Assembly: GCA_030248195.1 (NCBI GenBank) | Contig: JASAND010015538.1 | Span: 1 to 64,000 of the forward strand | Length of the DNA stretch: 64,000 nt | Origin: Trissonchulus latispiculum | Taxonomy: Eukaryota > Nematoda > Enoplea > Enoplida > Ironidae | Direction of reading: 5' to 3' | In this document: positions 23,818 to 34,307 of the stretch, one piece after another | How positions within the stretch are numbered: position 1 is the stretch's first letter | How the letters are laid out: the number at the start of each line of letters is the position of its first letter | Notes under the pieces: generated by a model | Seen by the model: the letters and a program-made list of their open reading frames with translations, nothing else | What the model was told of the DNA's origin: nothing | The model's database searches: none | Made by a program: the position numbers and the translations under genes

Positions 23818-24215
23818 AAGAGTACATAATAACTAAGAGTGTAACAAGCGTCATACTCTTAGCTATTAGGCTAGGGACATTGTCTGCACCATAACGGCTG
23901 ACCCCACCCCCACAAATAAACCTCAATGACCCCTCCAAATGAGTACCTAGTACATTGTGTATGCTCACTCGCTTGTATGTTTATGTGTTGAAGCCAAAAC
24001 GTTCTATCAGCAGCTGCCCACTTTCGAGCTTCAACAAATAAACATACAAGGGAGTGATGGCACACAACAGCGTACTAGGTACTCATTTGTGGGGGGTCAC
24101 TGGGGTCCAATTTGCGGAGGGGAGTCAGGCGTTATCTTGCAGATGGTGGTCCCAGCCTAAAAAATAGGAGTGTGGCGCTGGTCACACTCTTGGTTATTAT
24201 GTACTCTTGTACATA
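23818..24215. mobile_element. 400-bp hairpin MITE
   Basis: AGAGTACATAATAACTAAGAGTGT on the left is mirrored by CACTCTTGGTTATTATGTAC on the right, and the inner arms also pair (CTTGTATGTTTATGTGTTG with CAACAAATAAACATACAAG). There is no protein. Confidence 0.8.
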
Positions 24216-24674
24216 TGAAATTACTTTACATAGAAGGTTTAAATAGACTCGTCCAAATATATTACAACTGACTTAATATTTACTGATTTATCCTACTTCG
24301 TCGAAGGTGACACAGAACACTTCCCAATGAAAGCCAACGGTTTTAGGCTGCATCAAACAAAAAACTCTATTGAGTGTATTAAGGTAACTGTGACGGTTCA
24401 CACTGGTCATGAATGGACATAACGCATTACAATAGAATTTGCTCGTAGAACATTTAACTTATTGGAGAATACAATAGTAACGGCCCCGAAAATGCTTACC
24501 ATGTTCCTCCTCACCAAAAATTGATTACAATAACAATTAGTATACAACAAAGGAGTGTAACCTCAATAAATAGCTTCGCAGTATCTAATCCAGCCGATTG
24601 TGGCAGCACCTGGCATATCATGATACTAATATAGACGTTGCGATTCTGTCATATCTTTTCTTGTTGGATTACAG

Positions 24675-24808
24675 ACAAGTGCGCCGGGAGCTACTATGTA
24701 CTGCTGAACGACAGATGCTGGCATATTCTATTGATCATATGCATGACCATTGCTGGATCTGCGGCTTTGGTTGGCGTGTTATTTGTTACGAAAACAGTAC
24801 TGGGATGA
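24675..24808 (+). CDS. Candidate C-terminal transmembrane exon of the lectin gene
   Basis: Preceded by a good acceptor (CTTGTTGGATTACAG). In phase 1 it encodes KCAGSYYVLLNDRCWH, then the hydrophobic segment ILLIICMTIAGSAALVGVLF, then TKTVLG and a stop. The start resembles that of the lectin exon at 11,971 (C-x-G-x-Y...ND-x-C-aromatic) and uses the same acceptor phase, so it may be a duplicated lectin exon fused to a membrane span. This would anchor the protein as type I with a seven-residue tail. A phase-1 donor in the stalk exon is needed; weak candidates exist near 23,629-23,690. A separate partial lectin gene is the alternative. Confidence 0.4.
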
Positions 24809-25100
24809 AGTTCGTCAGTGACTTAAATCAGTGTTCTATGTATCCTTTTAATTTGCCTTGAGCGAACAAGCTATCGCATATGTTGCATGTATTGTTCAAA
24901 ACGTACTCTTAAAAAGTTAAAGTCCAATAGTCCTTCACTTACAAGTTCTTCACATGTCTTGCTGTGTTTGTCAGGTTCATTATGGTGTAAGGGTACCAAC
25001 GAAATAAGGTACAATCGCTCCGGTTCAGGTTCAGGTTCTTGGTCTGCTTCATTTATTGCTTTTACAGGACAGCATTTTTTCAATGCTTCCCTAGTATGCT
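24809..25100. other. Region between genes, nothing recognised
   Basis: Contains a GGTTCAGGTTCAGGTTCTTGG triplet repeat near 25,020; on the - strand this is part of an open frame that may be a degraded downstream part of the Penelope element. Confidence 0.3.
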
Positions 25101-25109
25101 CCCTTCTTT

Positions 25110-26043
25110 TCTTTTCGACTACGATTCTTGGCATTGGCTGTAACTCTTCTTCGGAGGCGTCTCACTTTTCAGGGTCCTCGGATTTTCGTTGGTGATTAGC
25201 ATTGTAAATATCCGGATGTTGGTGTTTTTTCTATACACTGATGTCTGAATACCTCCCTTAGTCTTCCCTGTTTCGACATCTATGAACGCTAGCCTGTTGG
25301 TATAGTCTAGCCAAGCGTTTAGATTGGCTGGTGAATCTTGCACTGTTTAGGTAATCTTTGAGGTTTCGCAGTTCCTCCAGATTGCGTCTCCACACACCGA
25401 GTACATCATCTGTATAGAGCCACAGGCTATGGCTAATGTTTTGAAATTCTCCATGTTGATGTTGCACAGTGCAGGCGACAGTTTGAATCCTATGACGCGT
25501 CCGCTGGCCTGCTTATTGGCCGTCCGCGACTGAAGGTGCAGTAGATGGACTTCACGCAGAATGTGGTACACTCCATTCCGTTCTGTATGAAAGTCTGATG
25601 TCGATCTTTAGTCTTCTCCTAAAAATGTGCAGGACTGGTGTCAGCAGAACGCTCGAGAACACGCTCCCCACAAATCAGCTTACAAGATATTAGCTCCTAG
25701 ACGCGCGTGATTGCATCCTTCATCTTTTGACGATCTTCAGGTATTCCGAATCATCTAAGCAATGTTATTCGGGAGAGGATCGTTGATCTTGAGTCTTGAC
25801 CACAAACTTCGCAACTGGATGGGTTGCAGAACCAATGCAGCTGACTCTCAAGCTTATGGCCAGTGGATCTATACCGCAAAAATGCAGTGGCTTAGTGTGT
25901 AGAAAAACTTGTCTTAAATTTAGATCGATGCTTCGAACGAACTTGTTTTGCTGAAGTCGGATAAGAATGTTTACTAGGTAGCTGTTGGAGTTTTGCTTTT
26001 TTAGATTATTGCTGTTGGCGTCATCTAACCTTAGTAACTTCAA
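25110..26043 (-). pseudogene. Penelope-like retroelement reverse transcriptase, broken
   Basis: Reading down the - strand through several frames I see RVSCIGSATHPVAKF (palm entry), GFKLSPALCNINMENF, the catalytic-type LYTDDVLGVW with NLEELRNLKDYLNSARFTSQ, then LAFIDVETGKTKGGIQTSVY followed by RKNT. The order and the VYRK signature are typical of Penelope-like elements, not of LINEs or LTR elements. Frames shift at least four times, so the enzyme is dead. The family's GIY-YIG endonuclease was not identified. Confidence 0.7.
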
Positions 26044-26534
26044 GACATTTTGAAAACGTCTCTTGACATTTACAAACGTTCTTGATGTTTCTGAAAAATT
26101 GACGTTTTTGAAATGTTGTTATTGTATATCTGAAAATTTGCAATTTGTCTCACACCACTCGCTGACAGTATTGTGTGAGCTTATAAGTTTACTTAGCGTA
26201 CATTTACCACTCAGAATCACTTTAGAGGTGGACCGTAATCTGGAAGACACATGCCTTCTAGTGGCTTACTCCTCTTCTATATGTACTTCAGTTGTCCTTA
26301 CTTTTAATGTAATTTTCGCTCACAACTTTCAACTATTAAATTCAATTTTTAACACTTTTACTTTTTAGCAATTCACTTCCCTAATCAGATTAATTTACCA
26401 GATTTCATAATTTTTATGCTCGTAGAGCGCTGACCGCAAATCTATGTTCAAACATTTGCAAAAATATTTAGGTGCACTAAACATGCAACATAAATAGGCT
26501 AGGTGTACCAATGTCAAAGCCACAGGCGGTATCT

Positions 26535-26682
26535 CTCGAAGAAATAAATTCTGAGTAAAGCGATTCTGAGTAGACTGCTTTCTGAGTAGACATATTCTGA
26601 GTAAAGTGATTATGAGTAGTGACATTCTGATTAAAGCGATTTTGACTAAAGAGATTCTGAGTAAAGTAATTCTGAGTGGTGA
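26535..26682. repeat. Degenerate tandem array, ATTCTGAGTAAAG units
   Basis: Seven or eight units of about 18-21 bp (TTCTGAGTAAAGCGA, TTCTGAGTAGAC and variants). Confidence 0.75.
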
Positions 26683-27620
26683 ATGTAAACAGTTTACTTA
26701 CCAGGATTCAAACAACTGGCAAACATGTCTGAGTATAAAACATATAAAACATATAAAACAATGTCTGAGTTGTGCACAAAATGTGCACATACCATGCCCT
26801 TGCTTTCTTTGCAAGTTTAAGACAAATATTCCTGACAACTTGCATATTTCGAGACAGATTTCCTACTTTCGAGGCAATTATTTTATCTTTCTGAGAAACC
26901 TTACAATCTTATTCTTCCTACAATCTTATTTAATGTGACATACCACGAACAGCTCTAGACCTCTAGTAAGCGTAACCAAAAACAGTTCAAGCAACGCAAT
27001 AAAAAGCGCTATGCAGTTACGTAGTTAACCAATCTAATCTTGCAAGACCTCACTTATTCCAAAGTGACGCAGTGGGAACTGTAGAGTGCAGACTGATTTT
27101 ATCGTTCAACAAAAAGCAAACAGCTTGCACAAAACGCACCACCGTCCCTACTTGTGAGGTTGAGCATGTCATAGCCCGCTTTCGAGGACAAGAAGATGTA
27201 ATCCTACAACTACCATTCTGAGCTGAATACTCCGTATGCCATGTCCTCATTTGCCATATCCTCTTACTAGGACTGACAATGTGAACTGTCTACGTAAGAC
27301 AGGCAAGCAGCATACAGGTTCGGCTAAATAGTAACGCATTATTTAGTAATTTAACATTATGCGACTGTTAATATTCATTCTTTTTGGTCTTACGCTATGT
27401 CAAGGACTGTTTTTCACAGGATTTAAAAAAGTTGATTCACACACTACACTCGAATGAACGGTCAATTCCTTTATCTGGCTGACTACATGAAATCACGAAA
27501 TGCAGTAGCTGGGTTTTGACCAGGCAAGAATGCGACACAGAAGTTCAGAACAATTTGACATCTTATCATTTGCAACACATTTCTTGCTTCGGCAAGAATA
27601 TTCGGTCTATTAGAGGTCTA
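26683..27620. other. Intergenic, nothing recognised
   Basis: No supported gene. This is the 3' flank of the - strand receptor. Confidence 0.4.
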
Positions 27621-27624
27621 GAAG

Positions 27625-28608
27625 TTAAACCATTAGTTCCATCTCCCCCTTTTTGGACGGTGACGATGAAAGGTGAAATATGTCCTTCATCCACTGAGTT
27701 TTCTGGATGCTGTTATTGGCAGCTTCTTTACTACATAATATAGCTCTAAAACATTTCCTGTATTCTGCCGATCGCCAGTAGTAAATAAGGGCGTGGTTAC
27801 CGCTATTGATTGCTATTGGAATAGCCATAGAAAATAGTATATGATCTACCAAGTCTTTGCTGTAATCTAAATAAGTCAGAATTCCAAATGTTCCGGTTGC
27901 AACAACCCAGGTAGCAACGTAGTTACCCGTTATTAGCAGCACTGTCCTGCAGATATGTTCGTTTTGAGTTGTTGGCATTAATGCTTGCCGGCTGCGATTA
28001 GCCCAATAGAGAGCACAATAAATTCCAATTACGAAAACATTGACTACATTCAATTCAATTACCCAGAAAGTTAATGCTGGAGTGGGCAGTGCTGTTGGTG
28101 GGGAACAAAGAACAAACTTAATGTTTCGTTTGGTTGATAAGCCGGTAAACCCATAGATAACTACGGTGGATGCAGAGGCAATTGATAAAATGCCAGCAAT
28201 GAATAAACTAACGTATTTGAAAGAAGGGCGGTTGAACACAGATGGTAGTGTTGTTCCCACCAATCGTTCGACGCCTAGCCATAGCGTTAATTTTGAGTTG
28301 GCACACTGGAGTATGATAAACATGGATAGTGTCTCCAAGCATTGGCGTTGTGTCCACTCCATGCCGATAGCAGCAGATATGGATCCTGCTATCATCTGTA
28401 GGCTAATCTGCATGTCCACCAAGGCAAGCATACATATGCAGTAGCTGTTGGAGTGTAGTGTTGGGAACCGGTAGTGCGACCAAAGAATGAGACAGTTAGA
28501 GAGTAATCCGAATGAAGCTAGCGCCGTTATTATTGGAATCACAACAACTACGGGATACTGGTTTGCGTAAAGCACCTGTGAAAAATTTGCATGAACATGC
28601 CTGTCCAT
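27625..28608 (-). CDS. Seven-transmembrane receptor, srsx family-like
   Basis: An intact, intronless 327-codon receptor starting ATGGACAGGCATGTTC at 28608. Helix 1 carries GLLSNCLILW and is followed by the intracellular FPTLHSNSY, a pattern usual in nematode srsx receptors (G-x-x-x-N, then L-HS). Helix 3 ends LWLGVERLVGTTLPSVF (VERL in the DRY position). Helix 5 is FVIGIYCALYWANRS. Helix 7 to helix 8 reads NSGNHALIYYWRSAEYRKCF, very like the family's N..IYY..S.EYR..F. The C-terminal tail is short and Ser/Lys-rich. It is about the usual family length. Function inferred from family: chemosensory signalling at the neuronal membrane. It lies tail-to-tail with nothing obvious nearby and shares no close similarity by eye with the receptor at 1,003. 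Confidence 0.85.
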   Translation of the reverse strand: MDRHVHANFSQVLYANQYPVVVVIPIITALASFGLLSNCLILWSHYRFPTLHSNSYCICMLALVDMQISLQMIAGSISAAIGMEWTQRQCLETLSMFIILQCANSKLTLWLGVERLVGTTLPSVFNRPSFKYVSLFIAGILSIASASTVVIYGFTGLSTKRNIKFVLCSPPTALPTPALTFWVIELNVVNVFVIGIYCALYWANRSRQALMPTTQNEHICRTVLLITGNYVATWVVATGTFGILTYLDYSKDLVDHILFSMAIPIAINSGNHALIYYWRSAEYRKCFRAILCSKEAANNSIQKTQWMKDIFHLSSSPSKKGEMELMV

Positions 28609-28800
28609 GGTATGTTTTCTCCGAGTTGTAAGCTTCAGCTATAAGTACATGAATCTACAATTAAAAGTATCATATTATACTGTTTTCAGAACGTGGTTTA
28701 ATCCGAATAGAACTTTTTGCTAAAGATACATCAGACCATAAATTACTGTAGATCTTTAGTAAGTCCTTAAACATAACAAATATTTCGGTAGTTTTAAGGG

Positions 28801-28960
28801 CCTTTTCGCGCGCGAGTTAAAAGAGTAGAGTTAAAATTTTAACTCGTTTAACCCTGCTTGCGAGTTAAAATGAACTGTTTAACTCATTTTAACCCTGTGC
28901 GCGAAAAGGATTGAGTTAATTTTAACTCTTTTAACTCGTTTAACTCGCTGCGCGAAAAGG
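28801..28960. mobile_element. 160-bp MITE with TCGCGCGCGAGTTAAA ends
   Basis: CCTTTTCGCGCGCGAGTTAAA is mirrored by TTTAACTCGCTGCGCGAAAAGG. Internally TTTAACTC/GAGTTAAA alternate, and a second GTGCGCGAAAAGG marks a sub-duplicated end. It can fold into nested hairpins. Confidence 0.8.
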
Positions 28961-29164
28961 AAATAAGATTCTTCTTTAAGTTGTTACTAACCTTGGAACC
29001 TTTAAGAACCTCTGAATTTTATATAACGTGTTCTAATCTATAAAACTGGATAACTGCGACCTGTATATCCAGTTTTTTGTTTCAGGACAGCAAGTAACAG
29101 AGTTATTGTCACTCTGCTAGATACGTTGTCGTAACTATGTATCTCCTGATATAAATATAGTTTA

Positions 29165-29645
29165 GTTTATCCCCCGATTGTCTTGGGGCAAAGGTTGCAG
29201 GTCAAAGCTCAAAGGGACAGTTGGCCTGTTGCGATATGTGAAAGAGCCGGCAAAGGCCAAACTCCCAAGGTCACTCCCTGATCGTCTCATAATCTGATTC
29301 GCATGTATCCACAGTCTCGAATCCTGAAAGACATTCATGCAGGTCATCCAGGAATAGTACGCATGAAATGTGTCGCACGTTCACTTGTATGGTGGCCGAC
29401 GTTGGACAAAGATATAGAAGACTTGGTAAGAAGTTGCGAAAAATGCAATAGTACAATGCCTCTTTATCAAAGGTTCGTTGGCCCTCAGCTATAAAACCCT
29501 GGCAGCGTATTCACATTGATCGAGCAGGTCCGTTCCTATCCCATACTTGGTTGGTGGTTGTGGATTCGCGGATCAAGTGGCCAGCAGTAGTAAAGTTGGG
29601 TGTAGTGAACTCGAAACAAATCGTTCATCATATTGGTGCTGTAGT
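29165..29645 (+). pseudogene. Ty3/gypsy integrase fragment
   Basis: The + strand reads SRILKDIHAGHPGIVRMK, then WWPTLDKDIEDLVRSCEKC, the H-H-C-C zinc-binding N-terminus of gypsy integrases. A shifted frame continues with WQRIHIDRAGPFL and VVVDSRIKWPAVVKL, the first catalytic Asp region of the core. It stops before the second Asp and the Glu. No LTRs were found near it; a dead scrap. Confidence 0.8.
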
Positions 29646-31464
29646 TTGAATACCATTTTACGATTTATATTTGAGGAAAATATTTAAAAATATCTGATAT
29701 GATTAAAATTAAATAAAGTATTTAAAAGATAATACCTTTAATTAAAATTAAACTTTAAAATCACCTCAAATATAGTCAGGCAGGTAGCATAAATTTGCTC
29801 CAAACTACTTGGACAGGGTGTTTAAAGCGAAAGCTTTTCTAAATGTTTTTTGCAAACCTAAGTAGTTACAAGCAAGCAGGAACAAACATACCACAGTTAT
29901 GTATGGACATAGCCTGTTGCCTCATATTCAAGGTTAGATTGTTTTTATACAAGTTCCAGATTGACATTTTAATTAGATTTAATTCGACGCGTATCGATGC
30001 TCTCCGATAATTAAAATAATAGTAACATAAATTTTTGAGATTTAATGTAAACTCTAATATTTAAATTTCAGCATCTACACTTTAAATATGACTATTTATA
30101 GGGCTGGCATACGTTTTATGTTGGTATAAATCCCTGCAGTGTATTAATTGGCAACAGCCAACTATAGTATTTAACGTATTTGGATACGATCTATAAATTA
30201 TATCATACTAATGATATATCTAAACAACAGTACTTATTGGTTCTTCAAGGAATATTCCTAGTCCATCCAAACCATGTCATTACAATTGTGTGAATTGAAA
30301 AATTAAAGCTTTAGTTAAAGAACAGCTCACAATACGGCATCTACCTTGGTTGTCGAGACTAGTTCAGGTAAAATCTGGTTCATGTAACCGAAACATGTAA
30401 TCACTTCGGACTTATACATAATTTAAAAACCTTCTGGCAAGTTGAGCTTCTTCAACTAAAACTAATTAACAATGTACATGGATCATATGGAAATGCGTGC
30501 ATTCATGGGTACTATGGAAAACTGATTAGCAGATTACTTAAAAGAATATGGCCTTTTTAAATATGTAAAACTTAACTGCTCAGGTTTATCAGATAGACAA
30601 AATGTGCAAAACCTTCTTCAAGGAGCAATGACTTAAGGTGTGGTTCGGGTTCGTGTATTTTCGGGCTGTAAAAGCGCAATTGCGACCATTACATCTTTTA
30701 GCCTAGAAAACATTTTAGAAATGTCACGGCGTGTGAAAATATAAGTTTTGGAGAAATTAGATTTAATCCGCCATAACTTGCACTACAAGCACCTGCGCAG
30801 ACAAACTTATAGTCAATTGAATCCTCTTACCAAGACCAACAAGTTTGCTCTTGGAAGTTTTCTTCGATTCCTTACGATTTAAGAGATACCTATACTAGCT
30901 AAAATTGATTTCTGAGGTCCAAAACTGACCATTTTTGGAGGAATCGAATATTGCAAGAATTCGACCGTTTATGCAGCACTGGTAAAGTATGTCCATATTT
31001 ATGGTCCCAAGCGATATGTTATGCCCAACAGAGAGCTCTCTCCGACATCTCTTCCTACGCACAGCAAAGAAAATGTGAACTTTTGAAAATCGCAACTAGA
31101 TTGTTTCTCTCAACTCATGCAACCGATTTGAAAGCTGCTTCAGCTACGTATTCTCGGGGCAATTGCCGAGGGCTATTTTTAATGGTTTAGCGTTTTGCCT
31201 TTCTGTTCGAGAGAAATAAGCGTCCAAACTTGAAACGTTTGAAGGAAATCAGAGAAAATTTACATTTTTTTCAAAATCTTGAGCTTAGTTGAATGTTATC
31301 CAATTTCAGAAAAAGAAGCCTTCGGGAAGTCGTTTCTTTTGAAGCCTGATATGGTCGCTTTTCCTTAGCTTTCCCACACTTCGAGAAATACATGTTCAAA
31401 AATTGTTTTCTTGTTATCATCCAAGTCGAACAGCTGAAATTGGACCGCTTTACTTTACCTAGTT
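29646..31464. other. Intergenic, possible old MITE
   Basis: An end-like CTTAAGGTGTGG occurs at 30,634, but no matching right end was found before the Polinton boundary. No gene supported. Confidence 0.35.
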
Positions 31465-31470
31465 GTGACA
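31465..31470. other. Polinton target site duplication, left
   Basis: GTGACA directly before the element; the right flank has GTAACA at 56,731-56,736, five of six matching. Polintons characteristically make 6-bp duplications. Confidence 0.65.
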
Positions 31471-31675
31471 AGTAGGTATAAAATGGGGATTCTGGAACAA
31501 CTCCGGAGTTGCCAGTTTAAATATCCGGGTCCCCAAGCCTCTCTCTATTACAAACTGGCACCTTAATTACAACTGGCTACCGATGCCCGAAACCTGTTCG
31601 CGCCCTAATAGCGTTTCGACCCCCGCCACGAGGTCTCATCAGACGGCTTCCGGCTACCGTTTCGTTTAATGAATT
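31471..31675 (+). repeat. Polinton terminal inverted repeat, left
   Basis: Aligns with the reverse complement of 56,600-56,730. Landmarks: AGTAGGTATAAA, AACTCCGGAG, then GACCCCCGCCACGAGGTCTC and CATCAGACGGC. It has about 65 bp not present in the right copy. Confidence 0.75.
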
Positions 31676-31839
31676 CAAATGTTTATAGGTACAACAGTAA
31701 AACCAATACAAAAAACTAAATAAAGTAACAGAAATAGTTATTTAAAAATGAAAAATAGAAGAACTGTATATCAAGTGTTAATACAGGAAAGTTAATGTTT
31801 ACGAAAAAAGAGAAGACAGCATGGTTTATTAAGCAAATG

Positions 31840-32150
31840 AAAAAAAGACAATAAACAAAAAGGGTTACCAATCAAGTGAAGGCGGGAAGAAAAATATGCA
31901 CAAAGCGTAGCACTCAAGTGAAAAAAGACAGTTATACAAAAAGGTGTGGAAATCAAATCAAAAGGAGAAGAAAAATATACTAAAAGCGTAGTACTCAAGT
32001 GAGAAATGACAGTTAAACAAAAAGGTGTAGCAATCAAGTCAAAAGGAGAAGAAATATACAAAGGCGTAGCACTCAAGTGAAAAAGACAGTTATACAAAAA
32101 AGGTATAGCAATCAAGTGAAAAAGAAGGTACAATAAAGAATAGGATGTAC
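31840..32150. repeat. About 81-bp tandem repeat, 3-4 units
   Basis: The landmark GCGTAGCACTCAAGTG recurs near 31,905, 31,986 and 32,066, with ACAAAAAGGTGTAGCAATCAA between. Subterminal in the Polinton. Leu/Phe-rich open frames on the - strand are repeat artefacts. Confidence 0.8.
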
Positions 32151-32335
32151 TAGTCAACTGGAAAATAAGGCAAATAGTTAGTGACGCAATGTGCACTAAA
32201 GAAAAGTGAAAAAGAAAGGTTAAAACAAGTTAAGTAAAAAAAGCAGTAAAGCAAAAAAGGGGGGGGTCAGAGAAGGATATAAATAGAACAGTAGGAAATC
32301 GAAGTAGTGAGTTCATAATCAATATCTCTGTAATC

Positions 32336-32389
32336 ATGACTGAAGATTCCAACGATTTAGTATACGAAGTGGAGGAAATCCTAGATGAA
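32336..32389 (+). CDS. Chromodomain gene, exon 1
   Basis: ATG followed by TEDSNDLVYEVEEILDE, then the possible donor GTGTAT. VYEVEEIL is the usual start of a chromodomain (first beta strand and aromatic-cage Tyr). It joins in phase 0 to the exon at 32,656. The acidic start suits a small stand-alone chromodomain protein, not the C-terminus of an integrase. The donor is non-consensus (GT-GTAT), which weakens the model. Confidence 0.5.
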
Positions 32390-32487
32390 GTGTATTTGAA
32401 TAATTGTTTTTAAAATTGCTCTCGATGATCCATATGTAATGATTTTAAGTTAAAATACAATTAGTAATTTTATTATGCATAATAAAA

Positions 32488-32496
<9 letters not shown>

Positions 32497-32531
<35 letters not shown>
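32497..32531. repeat. (TA)n microsatellite in intron
   Basis: About 17 TA units in the intron that splits the chromodomain. Confidence 0.9.
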
Positions 32532-32535
<4 letters not shown>

Positions 32536-32655
32536 AGAAGGAGTTGTTTGGTTAAGTAAAGTATTTAATTGTTTAATGTTAATAAAAATTCTCCCATTAT
32601 TGGTTTAGTGATAGCAGATGTTAAAGTTATTTTAATATTTAATTTTGATTTCCAG

Positions 32656-32760
32656 AGAAGAACAGGTCCTCGCAAAGAATATCTTGTGAAATGGAAGGAC
32701 TGTCCTGCTATCCATAATCAGTGGCTTGCAATCGAAGAACTACTGGATGCACTTGGGAAG
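32656..32760 (+). CDS. Chromodomain gene, exon 2
   Basis: After the acceptor TTTCCAG it reads RRTGPRKEYLVKWKDC, then NQWLAIEELLDALGK, with a possible donor GTGAAT at 32,761. YLVKWK and the following W are the chromodomain core (second and third cage aromatics, then the helix). The frame stays open to 32,919 if the donor is not used. Known role of the fold: binding methylated histone tails. In Polintons a chromodomain is usually part of the integrase; here it is a separate gene in the left arm. Confidence 0.6.
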
Positions 32761-32987
32761 GTGAATACATTCACTGTAAAAAGATGCAAAGAAAACCTGA
32801 TCATTCAGAAAAAAGCAACAATATTTATAATCTTGATTAACTATTTCTGCGAATGCACAGATGTGTACAACTTGTGGGATGAAGTGATTAGACAGAAAAA
32901 GTTCATAAAAATAGCATAACATATAATCTATTCTAATTTATATATAGAGATAGCAAAAAATATCATAATGTGTAATTTTTTATTTAG

Positions 32988-33092
32988 AGAAAGTTGAACG
33001 GAAGAATCCAGTATAAAGTCAAATGGGAAAATAGGAGACTTAGCTGGTGGACTGAGGTTGGAGATATGACATCATATCCTATTTTTTATTAA
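32988..33092 (+). CDS. Second chromodomain-like unit (partial)
   Basis: Follows the acceptor TTTTTATTTAG and reads RKLNGRIQYKVKWENRRLSW, then WTEVGD and a stop. YKVKWENRRLSWW mirrors the YLVKWKD...NQW core of the first unit and also begins just after an acceptor in phase 0. A matching first half may be VYNLWDEV at about 32,859-32,886. This suggests an internal exon duplication giving a tandem chromodomain protein, as in HP1/CMT-like or CHD arrangements, but the gene is fragmented. Confidence 0.4.
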   Translation, partial: RKLNGRIQYKVKWENRRLSWWTEVGDMTSYPIFY

Positions 33093-33321
33093 GCACATTA
33101 GAAAAGAAAAAGAAGATGACATCAACGAAGTTGTGAATGCAGTTGCCGCCGGGAGAGAGGATGGTAATGAATTTAACATGATTCACATAGAATAATATAT
33201 AAATAAAATTGAAAGATTGGAATTAGCTATATTTTTATGCATTTTAATTCACTAAGAAATGATTGGAATTCCAATGATGTATACTACTATAAAAATATTG
33301 TTATAAAATCTCAAAAATGTA

Positions 33322-33621
33322 TGCTGCATTTGCTATGCCGACAGTGATCTAACCCTCACAGAGATATGCATTCACATCGTTTGTTTCACATGCATGCGTG
33401 AGCTGTGGGAAAGAAGAGAGGATCCTACCTACCCTACATGCCGAATGTCCATTGGAAACATATTCACGGAGGTCATCTTTGATGGGAACACCCCTTGTGT
33501 AAGAGTAATGAAGAGGGGGATGTTCCTCCACGTGGGAAATAACGAGCCAGGTGGAAATCCAATCCAGCGTCTTAATTCAACTAATATGAACAACATGTCG
33601 CTGTTTATACTTATGTATTAA
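33322..33621 (+). pseudogene. RING-finger-like fragment
   Basis: Reading from 33,322 the frame gives CCICYADSDLTLTEICIHIV, then CFTCMRELWER and PTYPTCRMSIG. The spacing C-x2-C-x11-C-x-H-x2-C-x2-C-x14-Y-x2-C is that of a C3HC4 RING except that the seventh ligand is Tyr. RING domains recruit E2 enzymes for ubiquitylation. The remainder (FDGNTPCVRVMKRGMFLHV) is unrecognised. No start codon precedes the first ligands, so a 5' exon is missing or the gene is dead. It is unusual Polinton cargo. Confidence 0.45.
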
Positions 33622-33831
33622 TCGTAACGGTATCATCCATGCCTGCGAAATAGTAAAACTAGTGAAGACAGGCTTTAATAAAATGTCTGTTCCTTAAGCT
33701 TCTGTCTCATTTCAGTTCTAGGATCCGAAAGTTCACATTATGAAATCGATCCTATAAACACTATGAGTTGTTCCTTTTGAAATTTTGAAACAGTGTTGTT
33801 ATTTAATTTGTTATAAACAGGCCATAAAATG

Positions 33832-34045
33832 CATAATCTATATGTTGCGAAAGTTTTTACTTCAACAGAAACGGGTCAATCAAATTGCACGAACTATATG
33901 CTGCGAAACGTTTTAATTCAGCAAAAACAGGTCAAACAAACTGCAAGAACTATATGTTGCGAAACTTTTTACTTCGACAAAAACGGGTCAAACAGATTGC
34001 ACGATCTATATGTTGCGAAACTTTTTACTTCCACATTCTGTGCGT
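33832..34045. repeat. About 57-bp tandem repeat, nearly four units
   Basis: CTATATGTTGCGAAAC recurs near 33,837, 33,893, 33,949 and 34,006, with AAAACGGGTCAAACA between. The reading frame shifts between units, so it is not a protein repeat. Confidence 0.85.
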
Positions 34046-34307
34046 TGACAATGTGTTAAAAGACTCTATAATAGGTGACGCAGAAATTGAATGAAAGTTG
34101 TCTGGAAATGTAGCCGGTTTTTACAAATTTGAATCTGTGGAAAACAGAAGTGCACATATATTGTTCACAGCTGCGGCATAAGGAATATATGGATTTGCAA
34201 AGGAAAATTACTAAATTCGGGGAGCAATAAAAAGTATTAATTCAAAATGCAAACAAATGGTTAATTTTGGTTTGTTGCATAATTTATCCAAATATTCATT
34301 AAATAAA

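Noticed and set aside
31792..32196. 134-codon Leu/Phe-rich frame on the - strand
   Set aside because: Derived from the 81-bp tandem repeat in Polinton subterminal DNA.
31840..34045. CRISPR-like array from the 81-bp and 57-bp tandem repeats
   Set aside because: The repeats are contiguous tandem units without unique spacers, and the context is eukaryotic.
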